A stretch of DNA of 64,000 nucleotides, from assembly GCA_963662175.1 (NCBI GenBank), contig OY759214.1:79434037-79498036 (forward strand), written 5' to 3'. The stretch comes from Aradus depressus. Lineage: Eukaryota > Arthropoda > Insecta > Hemiptera > Aradidae. The notes under the pieces were generated by a model, which was not told the DNA's origin, searched no databases, and was given only the letters and a program-made list of their open reading frames with translations. Both the position numbers and the translations under genes were made by a program. This document shows positions 1 through 11,600 of this stretch, piece after piece (position 1 is the stretch's first letter; the number at the start of each line of letters is the position of its first letter).

Positions 1-1922
1 GGTTCCTTCCCTCACTTACTAAAAAAAGCTAAAGTCATCCCCATCCATAAAAACGGTCCTACCCACATTTTATCTAACTACAGACCTATTTCCATGCTAA
101 ATACAATCTCTAAAATACTAGAAAAATTTGTTAAACATGTATTAATGCAATACGTTTCTGATAACCAGTTGCTCTCCTGCAGACAATTCGGTTTTCAGCC
201 GGGTAAAAAAACGAGTGACGCATTACTGGAAGTCATCTCCACAGTCACAGCCGGACTCAACGAGGGAGAGAAAGTACTCGGAGTCTTTCTCGACCTCGCT
301 TAAGCCTTCGACTCTATTGACAGGGACATTCTAATTCAGAAACTGAAACAAATAGGGATAACGGGGACTGTACTAAGATGGTTCGAATCATATCTAACTA
401 ACAGAACACAATATGTCTCAGTTGAGGGTGTGGAGAGTGACACGAAACAGATAGACTATGGGGTCATCCAAGGCAGTACCTTGGGTCCTGTTCTATTTCT
501 CATCTACATAAACGAGATAACAGTATACGAACCGAAGGAGGGTAGGATAGTGTTATTTGCAGACGATACTGTGGTGTTGTACCGTGGACGGTCCTGGCGT
601 GAGGTGTTCGAATACGCTGAGCTTCACTTGAAGGACATACTTGGGTGGATTTGTTCTAACTCTCTCACGCTTAACGTAACAAAATGCAAATACATAACAT
701 TTTCGCTGACATCTATCAATTCTGAATATCCCTTAAAAATCCATAATTGTGACTCCACCCTCTGCTGTTCCTGCCTACCCCTCGAAAGGGTCTCACAATA
801 TAAGTATCTAGGAGTCTGGGTAGACTCTAGATTAAATTGGGCCTTTCATATCCAGCAAGTAACAAGGAAAGTAAGGAGTATGCTTTTTGCATTTAGAACC
901 CTGCGGGAAGTCTTACCTGTCAAGGATCTGAAAAATATATATCACGCATACATAGGTTCAATGTTAGACTATGGGATCATGGCCTGGGGCGGTTCAACAG
1001 CTTCAGCTGTAAAGCCGCTGGTGACCGCCCAAAAACTAGTTATAAAGACCATTTTGAAATTCCCTGCTACATTTCCTACTACGCAAGTTTTTTCCGTTTT
1101 CCCCGTTCTCCCGATCCGGCATATATACCTCAAAAACCTCCTTAGAAAGCTTTTCCTAAATGCTTCAGATACTCTCTGTTCTGTTCCTCACCGATACCCG
1201 ACACGAACCCCTCACTCCACCAGTACTATCGTACACAGACCACTCACCACTTGGACGACCAAACAGACACCGTTTATTATAGCAACTCTTTTCAATAATT
1301 TGCCCAAAGATATAAAACTAGAAATAGAAAACCGGAGAGGTTCTCTGGGCAGGTACATGACTAGGGTCATGGAGTGGGTCACCGGACTGAGCTCTGATCA
1401 GGTTGAGTCCTTGTTAAGTTCTCTCTACTCTGACTAGCACGACGCTCTGTTCTGATCTCTTCCCATGTATGCTGTTGTACTCTGCCAACTTCATGTTCAC
1501 TTGTCTTGTCTCTCACTCTATTAAAATTCAATGCCAGGTCTCCGGGTTGTCAGGTTCATTCATCCGCACTTCATTATTCATCAATTTTTATTTTACTTTT
1601 CTTCTATATTACGAGAATATTTCTTATTTTAGTCACTTTTTCTTTTTCTCATTCTTTTTTTTAAATTATTATTATTGTATTTTTTTTATTTTTTACTAAA
1701 GATACTATTGTTATTTATTTTTGTATTTTTCTTTTTTTTGTATTTCTTCTCTCTATACTATGTTAAATAATTGTTAACAGTGTTTGTACAGTCCTAGCTG
1801 ACTGCTCCCCCTCCCACACTCAGACTCCGTCTTCTGGGAGGAGGTAGCCTATTTATCCTGTAATATTTATCTTTTATTTTGTAATTATCTAAAGGCATTA
1901 AATAAAAAAAAAAAAAAAAAAA
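1..1922 (+). mobile_element. Non-LTR retrotransposon (jockey/CR1-like LINE), 3' part of reverse transcriptase ORF plus 3' UTR and poly(A)
   Basis: Frame 1 is open from base 1 to the stop ending at 1437, except for one TAA at 301-303. The translation holds successive reverse transcriptase blocks: SNYRPISML near 78-110, the catalytic FLDLA/AFDS block around 285-315 (interrupted by the TAA exactly where a Lys codon is usual), QGSTLGPVLFLIYIN near 469-513, and the FADDTVVLY active-site box near 556-582. The C-terminal thumb region (YKYLGVWVDSRLNW, SMLDYGIMAWGG) is typical of jockey/CR1-type elements. A T-rich 3' UTR follows, ending in AATAAA merged with a poly(A) run (about 1903-1922). The 5' part (endonuclease) lies outside the window. 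The single stop and otherwise intact frame suggest a fairly young insertion. The clade is inferred from motif style, not from alignment. Confidence 0.9.
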
Positions 1923-2040
1923 TGTTATCGGTTGTTTCAACAATTAGTCATGTATATTAGTCATTTACATTATAAATAGTTTTTATTTACATTTTTTGTA
2001 TTAAACTCTATTTTATATAAACATATACAATATAAAATAC

Positions 2041-2312
2041 GGGCGCCGATCGCTCAAAGATCTCGTGCTAGTCTACTGAGCTCAAGATCCTGCCGAGGCA
2101 CTTAGGTTTTTTATCTGGGAGATGAAAAAACCTTGATTACTCCGGTCCTTCGAATGGGGTTAAGCGAAATTCCGGTAAGGTACTCGTTAATGACCCCTAT
2201 TCTAGGTGAATAAAAATTTAGGACTCCCATAGTAGAGTCGGGCTCATGTCCACCAGAGTGACGAAAGAGCGCCTTCCAATTAAAGCCCAGACATGAGTCA
2301 CAGTAACTAACT
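2041..2312 (+). repeat. tRNA-derived SINE copy 1 (diverged)
   Basis: The copy starts with the family's 5' end gggcgccg and retains the middle block (gtccttcgaatggg, actcgttaatgacccc) and the 3' block (agtagagtcgggctcatgtc, catgagtcacagtaactaac). The A and B boxes are eroded, so this is an old copy. Family features are described at the copy at 40722-41060. Confidence 0.85.
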
Positions 2313-2517
2313 ATAAAATATGTATACAGGAATTTTTAAGTGATTGTACAATGGACTTCCCAGATTAAAAACGTTTTTGCAGTTTACTGATTAGATTATT
2401 ATTGGTCAGAATTTTTATTAATTTTTTTTCTACTTTCCTTTTTTATTCTAGGTATATATTTTCAAGAGCATATGTATATTACAGGTTAAATAATACGTAA
2501 TAAATAATACGTAAAGT

Positions 2518-3251
2518 TTATGACTTAAAGTAATCGGTTATGTTTGTTTGTACTTGATTGCTAGTTGCTGAAACCTGTTTCTCGATAGAATAAATTTGAT
2601 CAAAAATATTAGAATTATCAATATTTGACATTTCGAAATTTTTACTGGAGTTATTATTCCGTACCTGCTTTATCCATGTACAGAGACACTTTTCAACTTC
2701 AGGATACTCTGCTGCTCGTATTCGTTTGAGTTTTCCTTTTCCATCAATACACTGAGACCGAATTTTCTCGTTGGTTTTAATAATTCTACACAGGGTTGAC
2801 TTTGGTATGTTATTCTCCCTACACAGTTCATCACGCGACTTTCCACAATCATAATCTGATAGAAGTTGTAATTTTTCAGATACTGATAACGTTTTATATT
2901 TACGTTTGGACATTTTGTACACTTTTATTCCCTTGTTTTTAGGTCAAAACCTGAGATAGTACTGGCAAACAAAGCATGCGCGAAAGACGACGCGAAATGT
3001 ATGTAAACAAACATGTCAAAACGTGTTAATACCTGATTAATTTGTCTCATTTATACAGGTAATTGAGCTACAGAGTCTCAATTATAGAGGTAAACATCGG
3101 AAAAGTCTTAGAATTCAAATCTCATTTAACCAGGTTCAAAAAGTCCCATTAACATAGGTAATTTAATGAAAAAGAACCGGGACCTCATTGCAACTCTCAA
3201 TAATAGAGGTTTCTCATTAATCCAGGTCCCACTTAACCAGGTTTCACTGTA
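2518..3251 (-). mobile_element. Internally deleted Tigger/pogo-like DNA transposon with CENP-B-type DNA-binding domain
   Basis: The minus-strand reading frame 2922-2518 (134 aa) begins MSKRKYKTLSVSEKLQLL and continues with a psq/CENP-B helix-turn-helix (NIPKSTLCRIIK), typical of the N terminus of Tigger/Jerky/pogo transposases. After about 90 residues it jumps to a tail ending TNITDYFKS, a typical Tigger C terminus, so the whole DDE catalytic core is missing. Past the start codon, 2940-3251 holds short repeated words (aacctgg, aggtccc, acctctatt) and ends ccaggtttcactg followed by TA. Read on the minus strand this is a terminus beginning CAGTGAAACCTGG, as in pogo/Tigger elements with a TA target. 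I could not find the opposite terminus near 2320-2510. The element cannot encode an active transposase. Confidence 0.75.
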
Positions 3252-3518
3252 TTTCAAAGATCTAACATCTTGTCTGTGGTTGTGGCTTTAACATTACTCA
3301 TATCGCTTCATAACGCTATTCTACTGTCAATAGTATTAATTTCAATTTGATCTGAGAACTTTTATAGAAACCAATATGGCGGGAAATTAGGAATATTGCT
3401 CTAGAACCGTACCAACAGTACTATTAATTTCGAAGAATCAGTTCAAGAGTTGCAGCTGGAAACCGAGCTTTAGATCAATAATTGTATGATAAATAATTTG
3501 TAATCACTCATTTAACAG

Positions 3519-3645
3519 GAAGTCCATCGCAGTTCAGATGCAGGACCTCATCACTAGCTGTCTCAGTGTTCTCTACAGTAAGACCAACTCCAACGAGCTT
3601 GTCTCCTACCTCAAAGGAATTCAGACTAAACTCAGTCGTATCTAA
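3519..3645 (+). CDS. Terminal coding exon of an unidentified upstream gene
   Basis: An acceptor (tttaacag, 3511-3518) precedes a GC-richer open stretch that reads in one frame to TAA at 3643-3645. The exon starts in phase 1: one base completes the previous codon, then AAG follows. It encodes KSIAVQMQDLITSC, then about 14 residues, then VSYLKGIQTKLSRI and stop. The composition contrasts with the AT-rich flanks, which is why I call it an exon. A possible AATAAA lies at 3862-3867. The rest of the gene must lie upstream, beyond the LINE and Tigger insertions or outside the window. I do not recognise the family. The gene would be tail to tail with SARS2. Confidence 0.6.
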
Positions 3646-4417
3646 TCCATTTTTTTTTTTCTTGTACAAAAATTTTCCTGTAAATTATTTATAGAATTTA
3701 GGCATAATTGTAAACTACTGTAATTATGTGTTTTTAACTTTTATCATTGAACTTTTGTTATACAAATATAATGTGATTATAATGAATGTAACAATGATTG
3801 ATTGGAATATAATTAATGAAACGAAGACTGTTTAAATATATTTGATATCGACTAAACAAATAATAAAATGGAATATTAATCATAAGATATAAAAACACTA
3901 TTTTCTTACATTAAATACTTCGTGTATAAATGTTGATGAAAACAACCTTTTCCAAAAAATAAAATGAAAATAATTTGTTTCGTAGTAATTTCCACTCTTA
4001 CACTCATGTGACCTCTTTATGACTACAGTCCATCAGAAAGTCAGTTTTCCATTTACAGGGAAATGAGTATTCTATTTTTGTATTCTAAATTTTAAGAATA
4101 TGATTTAAAATGTAAAGTTGTAAAACGTGTAAGTGGAAGAGCCCTCCCAGACAGTTTTTCTAACTGTTACTGTTCCTCTTCGTCTTTCAGTTAGTTCTAG
4201 TTTGGTTCGGGCAAGACATGCTTTATGCTCAGTTCTGCTTGATTAAATTTAAGTAAACAATATTCAACAATTGTCCATTAACGTTTCCCACCGGGATGTA
4301 ACCATGATGAAATTATTTGAAATGGACTCTGTATCTTGTGATTTTCTTGGAGAAATAAAGTACCGAAATGAAAAAATTAAATCACCGTTATTGGAACTAA
4401 GTACATCCTGCTTCACC

Positions 4418-7058
4418 TCAACCAAAGCCACTTCTTTCTTTGTACACACAAAGTTTGAGAGCTGGATTATTTTGTATCAATGTATTTCTAAGAAAGGGGG
4501 CTAAAGCTGAAGGCAACTGAACAGTGCCATCTTGATTCTGATGAGTCTCCAAGAGGGCCAGTATTAGTCGTGGTACAGCACAGGCCGTCCCGTTCACAGT
4601 GTGACAATAGCGGCCATCCTCAGTTGTAACAGCCAGCCGCCGCGACTGATAGTCCGTACAGTCGCTTGCACTGGATACTTCACCCCACAACTGCTTCCCT
4701 GGGAGCCATGCTTCCACGTCGAACTTGCGGTAGGCCTGAGCACCCAATTCGCATGGCGGCATGTCAACCACTCGAAGAGCTAGCCCTAACGATGAAAATA
4801 TTTCTTCTTGAATTTGAAGAAATTCAATGAGTAATTTGTCTGACGAATCAGGGGAAGATACTCCAAACATCTCAACTTTTGTAAATTGGTGAACCCTGCA
4901 AATTTAGGAAGTTATATTATTTTATTTATTTATTTCCTTCTTTATTATTTTATCAGCTAGCCACAGAGTTATGTTATTTAAATAAGGCATTGGTAAGTGA
5001 CAATTGTGTTCCTACAGCTGAAAATAGGTTAGACATGACCAACATTCAATAGGATTCATTGCAACATTTCAAGCCGTGTCAGACTTTCCGCAAATAATTT
5101 TCTGAATAGCCGTAACATGATGCGGACTAAGCCTAACCAGGTTCCTTAGCTGTCAAATCCCAAGTTACAAAAAACAAACTACAGTTAAGAATATATGCAG
5201 GGTGATGTGACCGACCCCCCCTCAGGGGGTCAGGGGCACCCAATAAAAGAAAAGAAAAAAAAAAAAAAGTTAAGAATATATGTAAATACGAACCTGTAGA
5301 TTCCTCTTTCTTCTGAGGTTTTAGATGTTTCAGCTCTAAAACATCTACTAACCGCAGCTAATCTCAACGGTAATTGTTGTGGACGAAGAACCCTCTCTTT
5401 TAAATAAAACGCTACGCCCATTTCAGCAGTTCCTGAAAGACATAAGTCCTGCTCATCGTCTAAAGAGTAAACCTACAACACGATACAAATGTTCAGTTTT
5501 ACATAAATATTACAGAGAAGTATGATCAGTTCACACACTGGTTTCAGTAGGTGAACAATGTTTGAGGTATAAGATATATTTAACAAAAAGTACAGTAATG
5601 TATGCCAATTCAACGATTTCATAGTTTCGGAAATCTCCTAATTATTTGGGTTTGGCAGAATGACCCTAATTCAACTTGGCCAAACTACTTAAGTCCACCA
5701 TTCCCGGAATAACTACTAAGAATATAATTTGTTGGCATCATTTCAGTTAACGACATCCACTGGATATTTAATAACGAACAAGAAAGTAAAACGCCCTGAT
5801 TCTAAAAGCCTTCGAAATTGACTTTCATATTATTAAAGTACATAATGGGGAAAAAAATCCTTAGGTCTCTCATACCTACGTTCTGGTCAAGATCACCTTC
5901 CAAAATATATGAGTTATTCACCACCCAAATATAAGTAAGACAATTTCAAAATAGTTACTGTGGTTCATAGGTATACATGAGCCCGATTCCACTGTTGGAG
6001 TCCTAAATTTTGCCTACTCAGGTTCCTATATCTATAATCCTGTTATCTAGAGTAGGGGTCTTTACCGAGTACCTTATCCTTAGGACGGCGCGCTCGAGGT
6101 ATTTTACCTCCTAGATAAAAATCCAAAGGGCATGAGTTCGTTAGGTTGGCACGCTACCTCTGAGCTCCAATATTTTACACGTTGATACGATAATAGATCT
6201 ATGAAACCCTAGACTTGATAATTGGTGATGTTCGGTAGAAACCACTCATCCAATGCACAAACAATATCTCAAATATTCTTCAACTTATCAGTTGAAGTAG
6301 CGCCTTTCCAAGCTTGGTTTGAGCCAAGCTTCGTGAAAATTGGTTTGCTTCTATCTAGAGAAGAAAAGAAGTAAGAAAGAAATCCAAAGATGTCCAATAT
6401 GCACTATTAGTTCCATGTTAATTAATAAATTACTTTTAAAATATAAACAATTACCTACTTGGTTCCTCTCGCCTCTTGTTTCCATGCCGCAGTCTTCTAT
6501 AACTGACCTAGGGAGTATATCTGGTACAGAAATTAAGTTGAAACCTTTGTTTTTCAGTTTTACAAGTGCATATTGAATCAAAGCTTGCTCCAGTTCGGCT
6601 AGGGGTCCCATAAAATAATAGGTTCTGGGACCAGTGAAATTGGATATGCCATCCAATCTACAAATGTTTAGTTTTTTCGATAATTCCTCAAATTTCAACA
6701 TTTTGAAAGAAGCACTCCTTGGACGACCCGTCTCCTTCACAACTTTTGGTTCGCTAAGGATCTTAACGTCAGGATGTGAGTTATTAGGAATTTTAAGAGC
6801 CATATCAACTATTTGTGATAACATTACTCTATTACTATTGTTTTCTATTTCTTGCCAGTTTTTGTAAGCTTTCAAAAATGCATCAATATCTCCAACTCCT
6901 TTCCTACTTTTAATATTTTCTCTTATCTCTGCAGTATTACGAGGATCACATAAATAATTGAAGTCTACATTTGGTAATTTCAGATTTCCGCTTTCACTCG
7001 CAATTTCACGAAAATATTTAAATACCTTTGCTCTCTTTCTTATTATATTACTCAACAT
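4418..7058 (-). CDS. SARS2: Mitochondrial serine--tRNA ligase, complete (3 exons)
   Basis: Exons in transcription order are 7058-6459, 5472-5294 and 4895-4418. The joins are Q200|V201 (donor gtaggt, acceptor ttgtag) and a split Arg260 (AG|G, donor gttcgt, acceptor tgcag). The total is 1257 nt, 418 aa plus stop. The enzyme charges mitochondrial tRNA-Ser with serine in the matrix. The N terminus [16 protein letters not shown] is basic and without acids, fitting a mitochondrial presequence. Class II synthetase features: the motif 1 region near 160-185; the TAE serine-binding loop at 215-217; motif 2 with F245-R-A-E248; [11 protein letters not shown] at 261-271; the conserved block [12 protein letters not shown] at 315-326; motif 3 NGTACAVPR at 361-369 with Arg369. 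The catalytic residues are intact, so this is the true enzyme and not the insect paralogue SLIMP. It is about 100 residues shorter than human SARS2 (518 aa). It is head to head with MTCH2. Confidence 0.95.
5975..6170 (-). repeat. tRNA-derived SINE copy 2 (in SARS2 intron 1)
   Basis: Minus-strand partial copy. The plus strand shows atgagcccgattccac, gagtaggggtctttaccgag, ggacggcgcgctcgagg and tacctctgagctcc, matching the reverse complement of the family. The tRNA-like head is heavily eroded. Confidence 0.8.
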
Positions 7059-8693
7059 TTTACTTTGAATAATAATTATTGATTTGATAGCTAAAGAAAA
7101 GTTTTCGGAAATTGAAAAAAAATCAATACTTCTACATAAGCGTCGACAAAAACTTCAGACATGCTATAAAAGTTTATTTACAATTCTGACTTGCACACTC
7201 TAACCTGGAAGAGCTTAACCTTTCAAAAAGATTGGTAGCTCGAATACATATATCGATGTTATTTTCTACTTTTAGATTCCATTCTGTCTCCCGAGAAATT
7301 TGCAATTTTTTACTTACGAGTATTGTCACTCGATGTATTTAAATGAAAACTGGTGCATAATGATGTGTAGTGATGACCTAATTTCAAATTGACATAAGAT
7401 TTCATTGTTCCATTTGTGTTGAGCACTTAGTATGCAAGGTGCAAACATTAAATGTTCTTTTTGTTAGGTTTTTTTATATGTAATTTTGCTCGCACACCCC
7501 GAATTAGAACACATAATCATTACCTAGTTGTTAATTAAATACTTATTGGATAATGTGAAGCAATCTACCGATTATGAGTACATTCACTCAAAGCTGTCTA
7601 TAAATTACATAGGTGGGGGGGGGGGGGGGGGGTCGAACTTTATGAAAGTGTGGAATCTTCAAAACTGACACACAACGTAATATAAAATATATCATTAATT
7701 ATTCACTCGTCATTTAGACCACTTAAAAATTACTATAAGGTAGTACTTATATATAAACTAACTGACTACATATAATTAACTTTTGTAAACGACGGTAGCT
7801 AAATGGTATACGTACTTGCTTTGGGAGGTAAAATAAACTTAAGCATGCCGTCCTTTGGATGGTTCCGAGCCTGCATGATGACAGGTACTCGTTAAAGACA
7901 CGCACTACAGGTGAATAAAAATGTAGGGTAGGCAAAATTTAGGACTACCACAGTAGAGTCGGGAAATTCTAAAAGTTACATTTTTTTTTTTTTCACTATT
8001 TTATTATTTGTTTTGTCAATAAACTCATTGTTTTTTACTGTCAAATCTCTTGATTGATTGTTCATAATATTAAAATCTTTGAATGTACACATTTCACGCC
8101 TTTTAACTCACCTCTACAATTAACACATGATTCCAACATGAAATTAGCCTAGTTTATAAAATTTACCGAAATGTAAACCAAAGTGAATAAAGATGTGTAC
8201 TTCCATATGGGCTCGCGAGGATTCTGCATAATCAAGCCTTGGTCGCGAAACCAACACACTTTTCTTCGCTCTCCAAAATTTGGTATAAATTAAAGAGGTT
8301 GAACGTAATTATGATTAACAAGGTTTAACTTTCCAAAATAATGACTAATATTGAAACCGACTTATAGAATTAGACCATACTCTTTGATTATATATACTTT
8401 ACACAGGCTTGTACATACGTTTCCGTTCGTGGAATTAAATTATGAGTTGAGATTTGAAACTGGTCTTTCTAGTTCTACATAGGCTGAGCTCAAATAAGGT
8501 TATAGTATAGCGAAATAAAAAAGTAAAAATATCTAAGCAGCCTTCTGTTGCATTATTTAAAAAAATAAAATTCATAAAATTTATTGGTTGCATTGTGCTT
8601 ATAACCTTTTCGCCGTGCTTGATTTAAAGAAGGTTATGTTTTTTGTTTTTAGTACAAAACAACTTTTAGAAGGATACAATATATTGTAGAATC
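7059..8693. other. Divergent intergenic spacer between SARS2 and MTCH2
   Basis: This 1.6-kb spacer must hold the promoters of both divergent genes unless the 5' UTRs are spliced. It contains an 18-G run at 7615-7632 and a SINE copy at 7789-7963. I found no convincing TATA or initiator motif; the rest is ordinary AT-rich sequence. Confidence 0.6.
7789..7963 (+). repeat. tRNA-derived SINE copy 3
   Basis: The copy has an A-box-like gacggtagctaaatggtata, then jumps directly to gggaggtaaaataaac, so the B box is deleted. The family middle and 3' blocks follow (catgccgtcctttggatgg, gtactcgttaaagac, cagtagagtcggg). Confidence 0.85.
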
Positions 8694-11600
8694 ATGGCTT
8701 TTCATGATTTTCAAGAACGAACTTATGTATGGATGTCTACCCTGGGTTTTAGGATATGTGTACATACAATTTCTTACCCATTTGATTATGCCAAGTTTTT
8801 AATACAGGTAATGAAGTTTTCATTTAGTTTTTAAGTTTATTTGTAATTCTCGAAATTTCTGTACAAAAGATATTTTTCTTTAAAAACTCTTTCTTCGATC
8901 TGAACAGTTCCCATTAGCATTCATTGTCAGAGTTCCATACTTCTGTATGTACCATTTATTCTGGACCTAGGATTATTTATTTTATATGCACGAAACCTTA
9001 GTACGTTTTAATTGCCCTCCTGGCTATTGGGCCCTAACATCCTAAATTGAAGTAAACGCAATATTCTCCATGGTCGTTGCTTCTCCAACTTTCTGATTTT
9101 ATTAAGCACATCTTTATGTTTAGTCATTTCAATATTCTTGACACAGAGTAAATTGCGAACTAGAAAGTCAAGACTTATAAGCGCGAAGAGCACATTTCCC
9201 AGTGTTTCTTAGTTCGTCCATCTTAAACGATCAATGGCTACGATTTTTCTCTGCACATATGGTATAAAAAGATAATTTTGGTGTGTAATATGTGAATTTT
9301 CTCAGCCATATTAAGGATCAAAACAACAATTTTTTTTGTATGTAATATCTTTGCCGAGAGATATGGACTAACAGACATCATTATTTAATGATCATAGCCA
9401 AAGTAAAGAAAATTAAAAAAAGTAATGTCGACGCTTACATCTTGAAGAGAATTGATATTGCAATTTACGCCTAATATTTAAATTAACTTTGTAATTGTTT
9501 TAAAATGACTTTTTGTGCAGATAGGTCATGAGCCACAACCCCCCTATCCAAGTAAGACGTTTTATGGACAACCTATCATGATCCTACCCAACGTCTTCCG
9601 TTATGGTATTGTCTTTTCATTAAGTTTTGAGTTCATAATTACAATATATGTATTACAATTATTTTAAAGTATATTTTTTTCTTCTATTTTTTTAGCGAAG
9701 TACATAATGGATACAGAAGGTTTTATTTGTTGTTATCGGGGCTTTATACCCAAACTGACGGGGCAGATGGTTGGCACACTAGCTGCGGAAAATGTAACAA
9801 AACATTTCAAGGTCATTGAAGATCCTGGTGAAGACGAAGTTCTGGATGAAGAGAGGTATAAATCCAAATTCAAAACTGATTGGATTATAATAGGTAATAA
9901 GAGGTTTTGATTTCTTATAATTGGGCTTCACATGAAACATTCGAGTCTAATCCCCCATTTTTACCCCATATATCTCAAAAATAATATTATGCAAGTATCT
10001 ACCTTAATATATATAAGTTGTATTTGGTCAAAGGCGACAGCAGAATAAGCATGATGAGCAGCACCCAGTATACTATCTAAGTAATACCGGGTCCCCCAGA
10101 TAAAATGACCCAATATCAGGGAAGGAAAATCGAGAAGTCCAGAGGGAAAAATATTTTCCTAGTTTATAAAAATGTCATTTGTTAAACTGAAATATGACCG
10201 GGGTCACCAATATTAAAAAAATTAATGTTCGGAATTATTTATGACCTTCATTTTTTGTTATTAATTTTGAAAGAGGACAACAGAATGCCAACCCTATGAT
10301 CCGTTTTCGTTTTTGTTCAGTACTAGCCATGTATTCACCCCTAAAGTTGAATTTTCTTGTTATCGTATTTATTTATTTTTCCCAATTGCGATTAGTGGTA
10401 AATATGACTTCAATTAGAAAGTCATTAAATTCTTAATCAAATTAATGTGTTAAAAAAAACAAAAAAAAACTAGATGTTATATTTCAAAAATGTCTCACCT
10501 TCTTAGTTACACTCAGGAGAATCCCAGGGGCATATTTCTTCCTTCCTTGATGTGTTATTTGTGATCGGGTCATTTTTCTTCCTTCCTTGGTGAGTTATTT
10601 GTGATTGGGTCATTTTATCGGGTCAACAACCATAACAAAAGGTAACAAATTGTAAATTTGTTTTAAGGCGAGGAAGGAATTTATAAAGTAAAGAAAAACG
10701 TAAGTTTTTTTGGAATATTGTCTATTTCACAATATATATATATGGGAGTACTTATGTATTGCTACCATCCAAGTAGTACGTTTTTCATTATTTTTTATTG
10801 TTTCACAATATCTCTGCAGAAAATGTTAAGTATCATTTATCAATTTGTTTGAATTGAGTTGATCCTGAATGTTTATCCGACATTATTTAAACACCAAATA
10901 TGTGTTGTTGTTTAGGTGGCTTCACTTCAAACAGAGTCTTGTGAAGGATATCGCTGCCACTTCCGTCACTATAGTTGTCAGCCAACCCTTTTATGTTTTA
11001 TCTTCACGAATCATGGCGCAGTTCGTCGGTGGAGAAGATACCTATAAGTAAGTACACAATAGGAATCTTTATTATAACATTAATTTAATTATTTTTGCTG
11101 TAAGAATGAGTTCATTTGTGATATCAGTTTGTGTGTTTGATAGAAATGCATTTCGGAATCTTTATTTATTAGCTTTATAGGCTGCACTTTGCACATGTGC
11201 AACATCATCCGTTGGTCAAACGTACAAATACTGCTTTCTTCTGCTCCCACCAGAAGCCAAGAAACCGGCTGTATATTGGTAGCTACCGCAGGTCGAGTCC
11301 CATATACGATCTGGCCCCGTATCATCTCCATCCTGGCCTATTCGTACAGCGGACAGTAAAGGACAATCGGTGAAAGGGAAGGAGGTGCCATGAGAAAGGG
11401 GCTCGACTTAAATACCCTAATATCTGTCGATGTAATGAATATACCGACACAAATATTAGTATGAGGATTCGGAAGCCACTTTATAAGTAAAATATTGAGT
11501 TTTAGCCCAAACGGTCCATTGGTTTGGAAGGGAGAGCAAACACGCAATTGACTAATTAATGCTATGATAATGCACCGACGACTTTTAGAAAGTGTTTCAT

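Noticed and set aside
4418..7058. SLIMP (catalytically dead SerRS-like protein) as an alternative for the synthetase gene
   Set aside because: Motif 2 Arg/Glu, the TAE loop and motif 3 Arg are all present, as in active mitochondrial SerRS.
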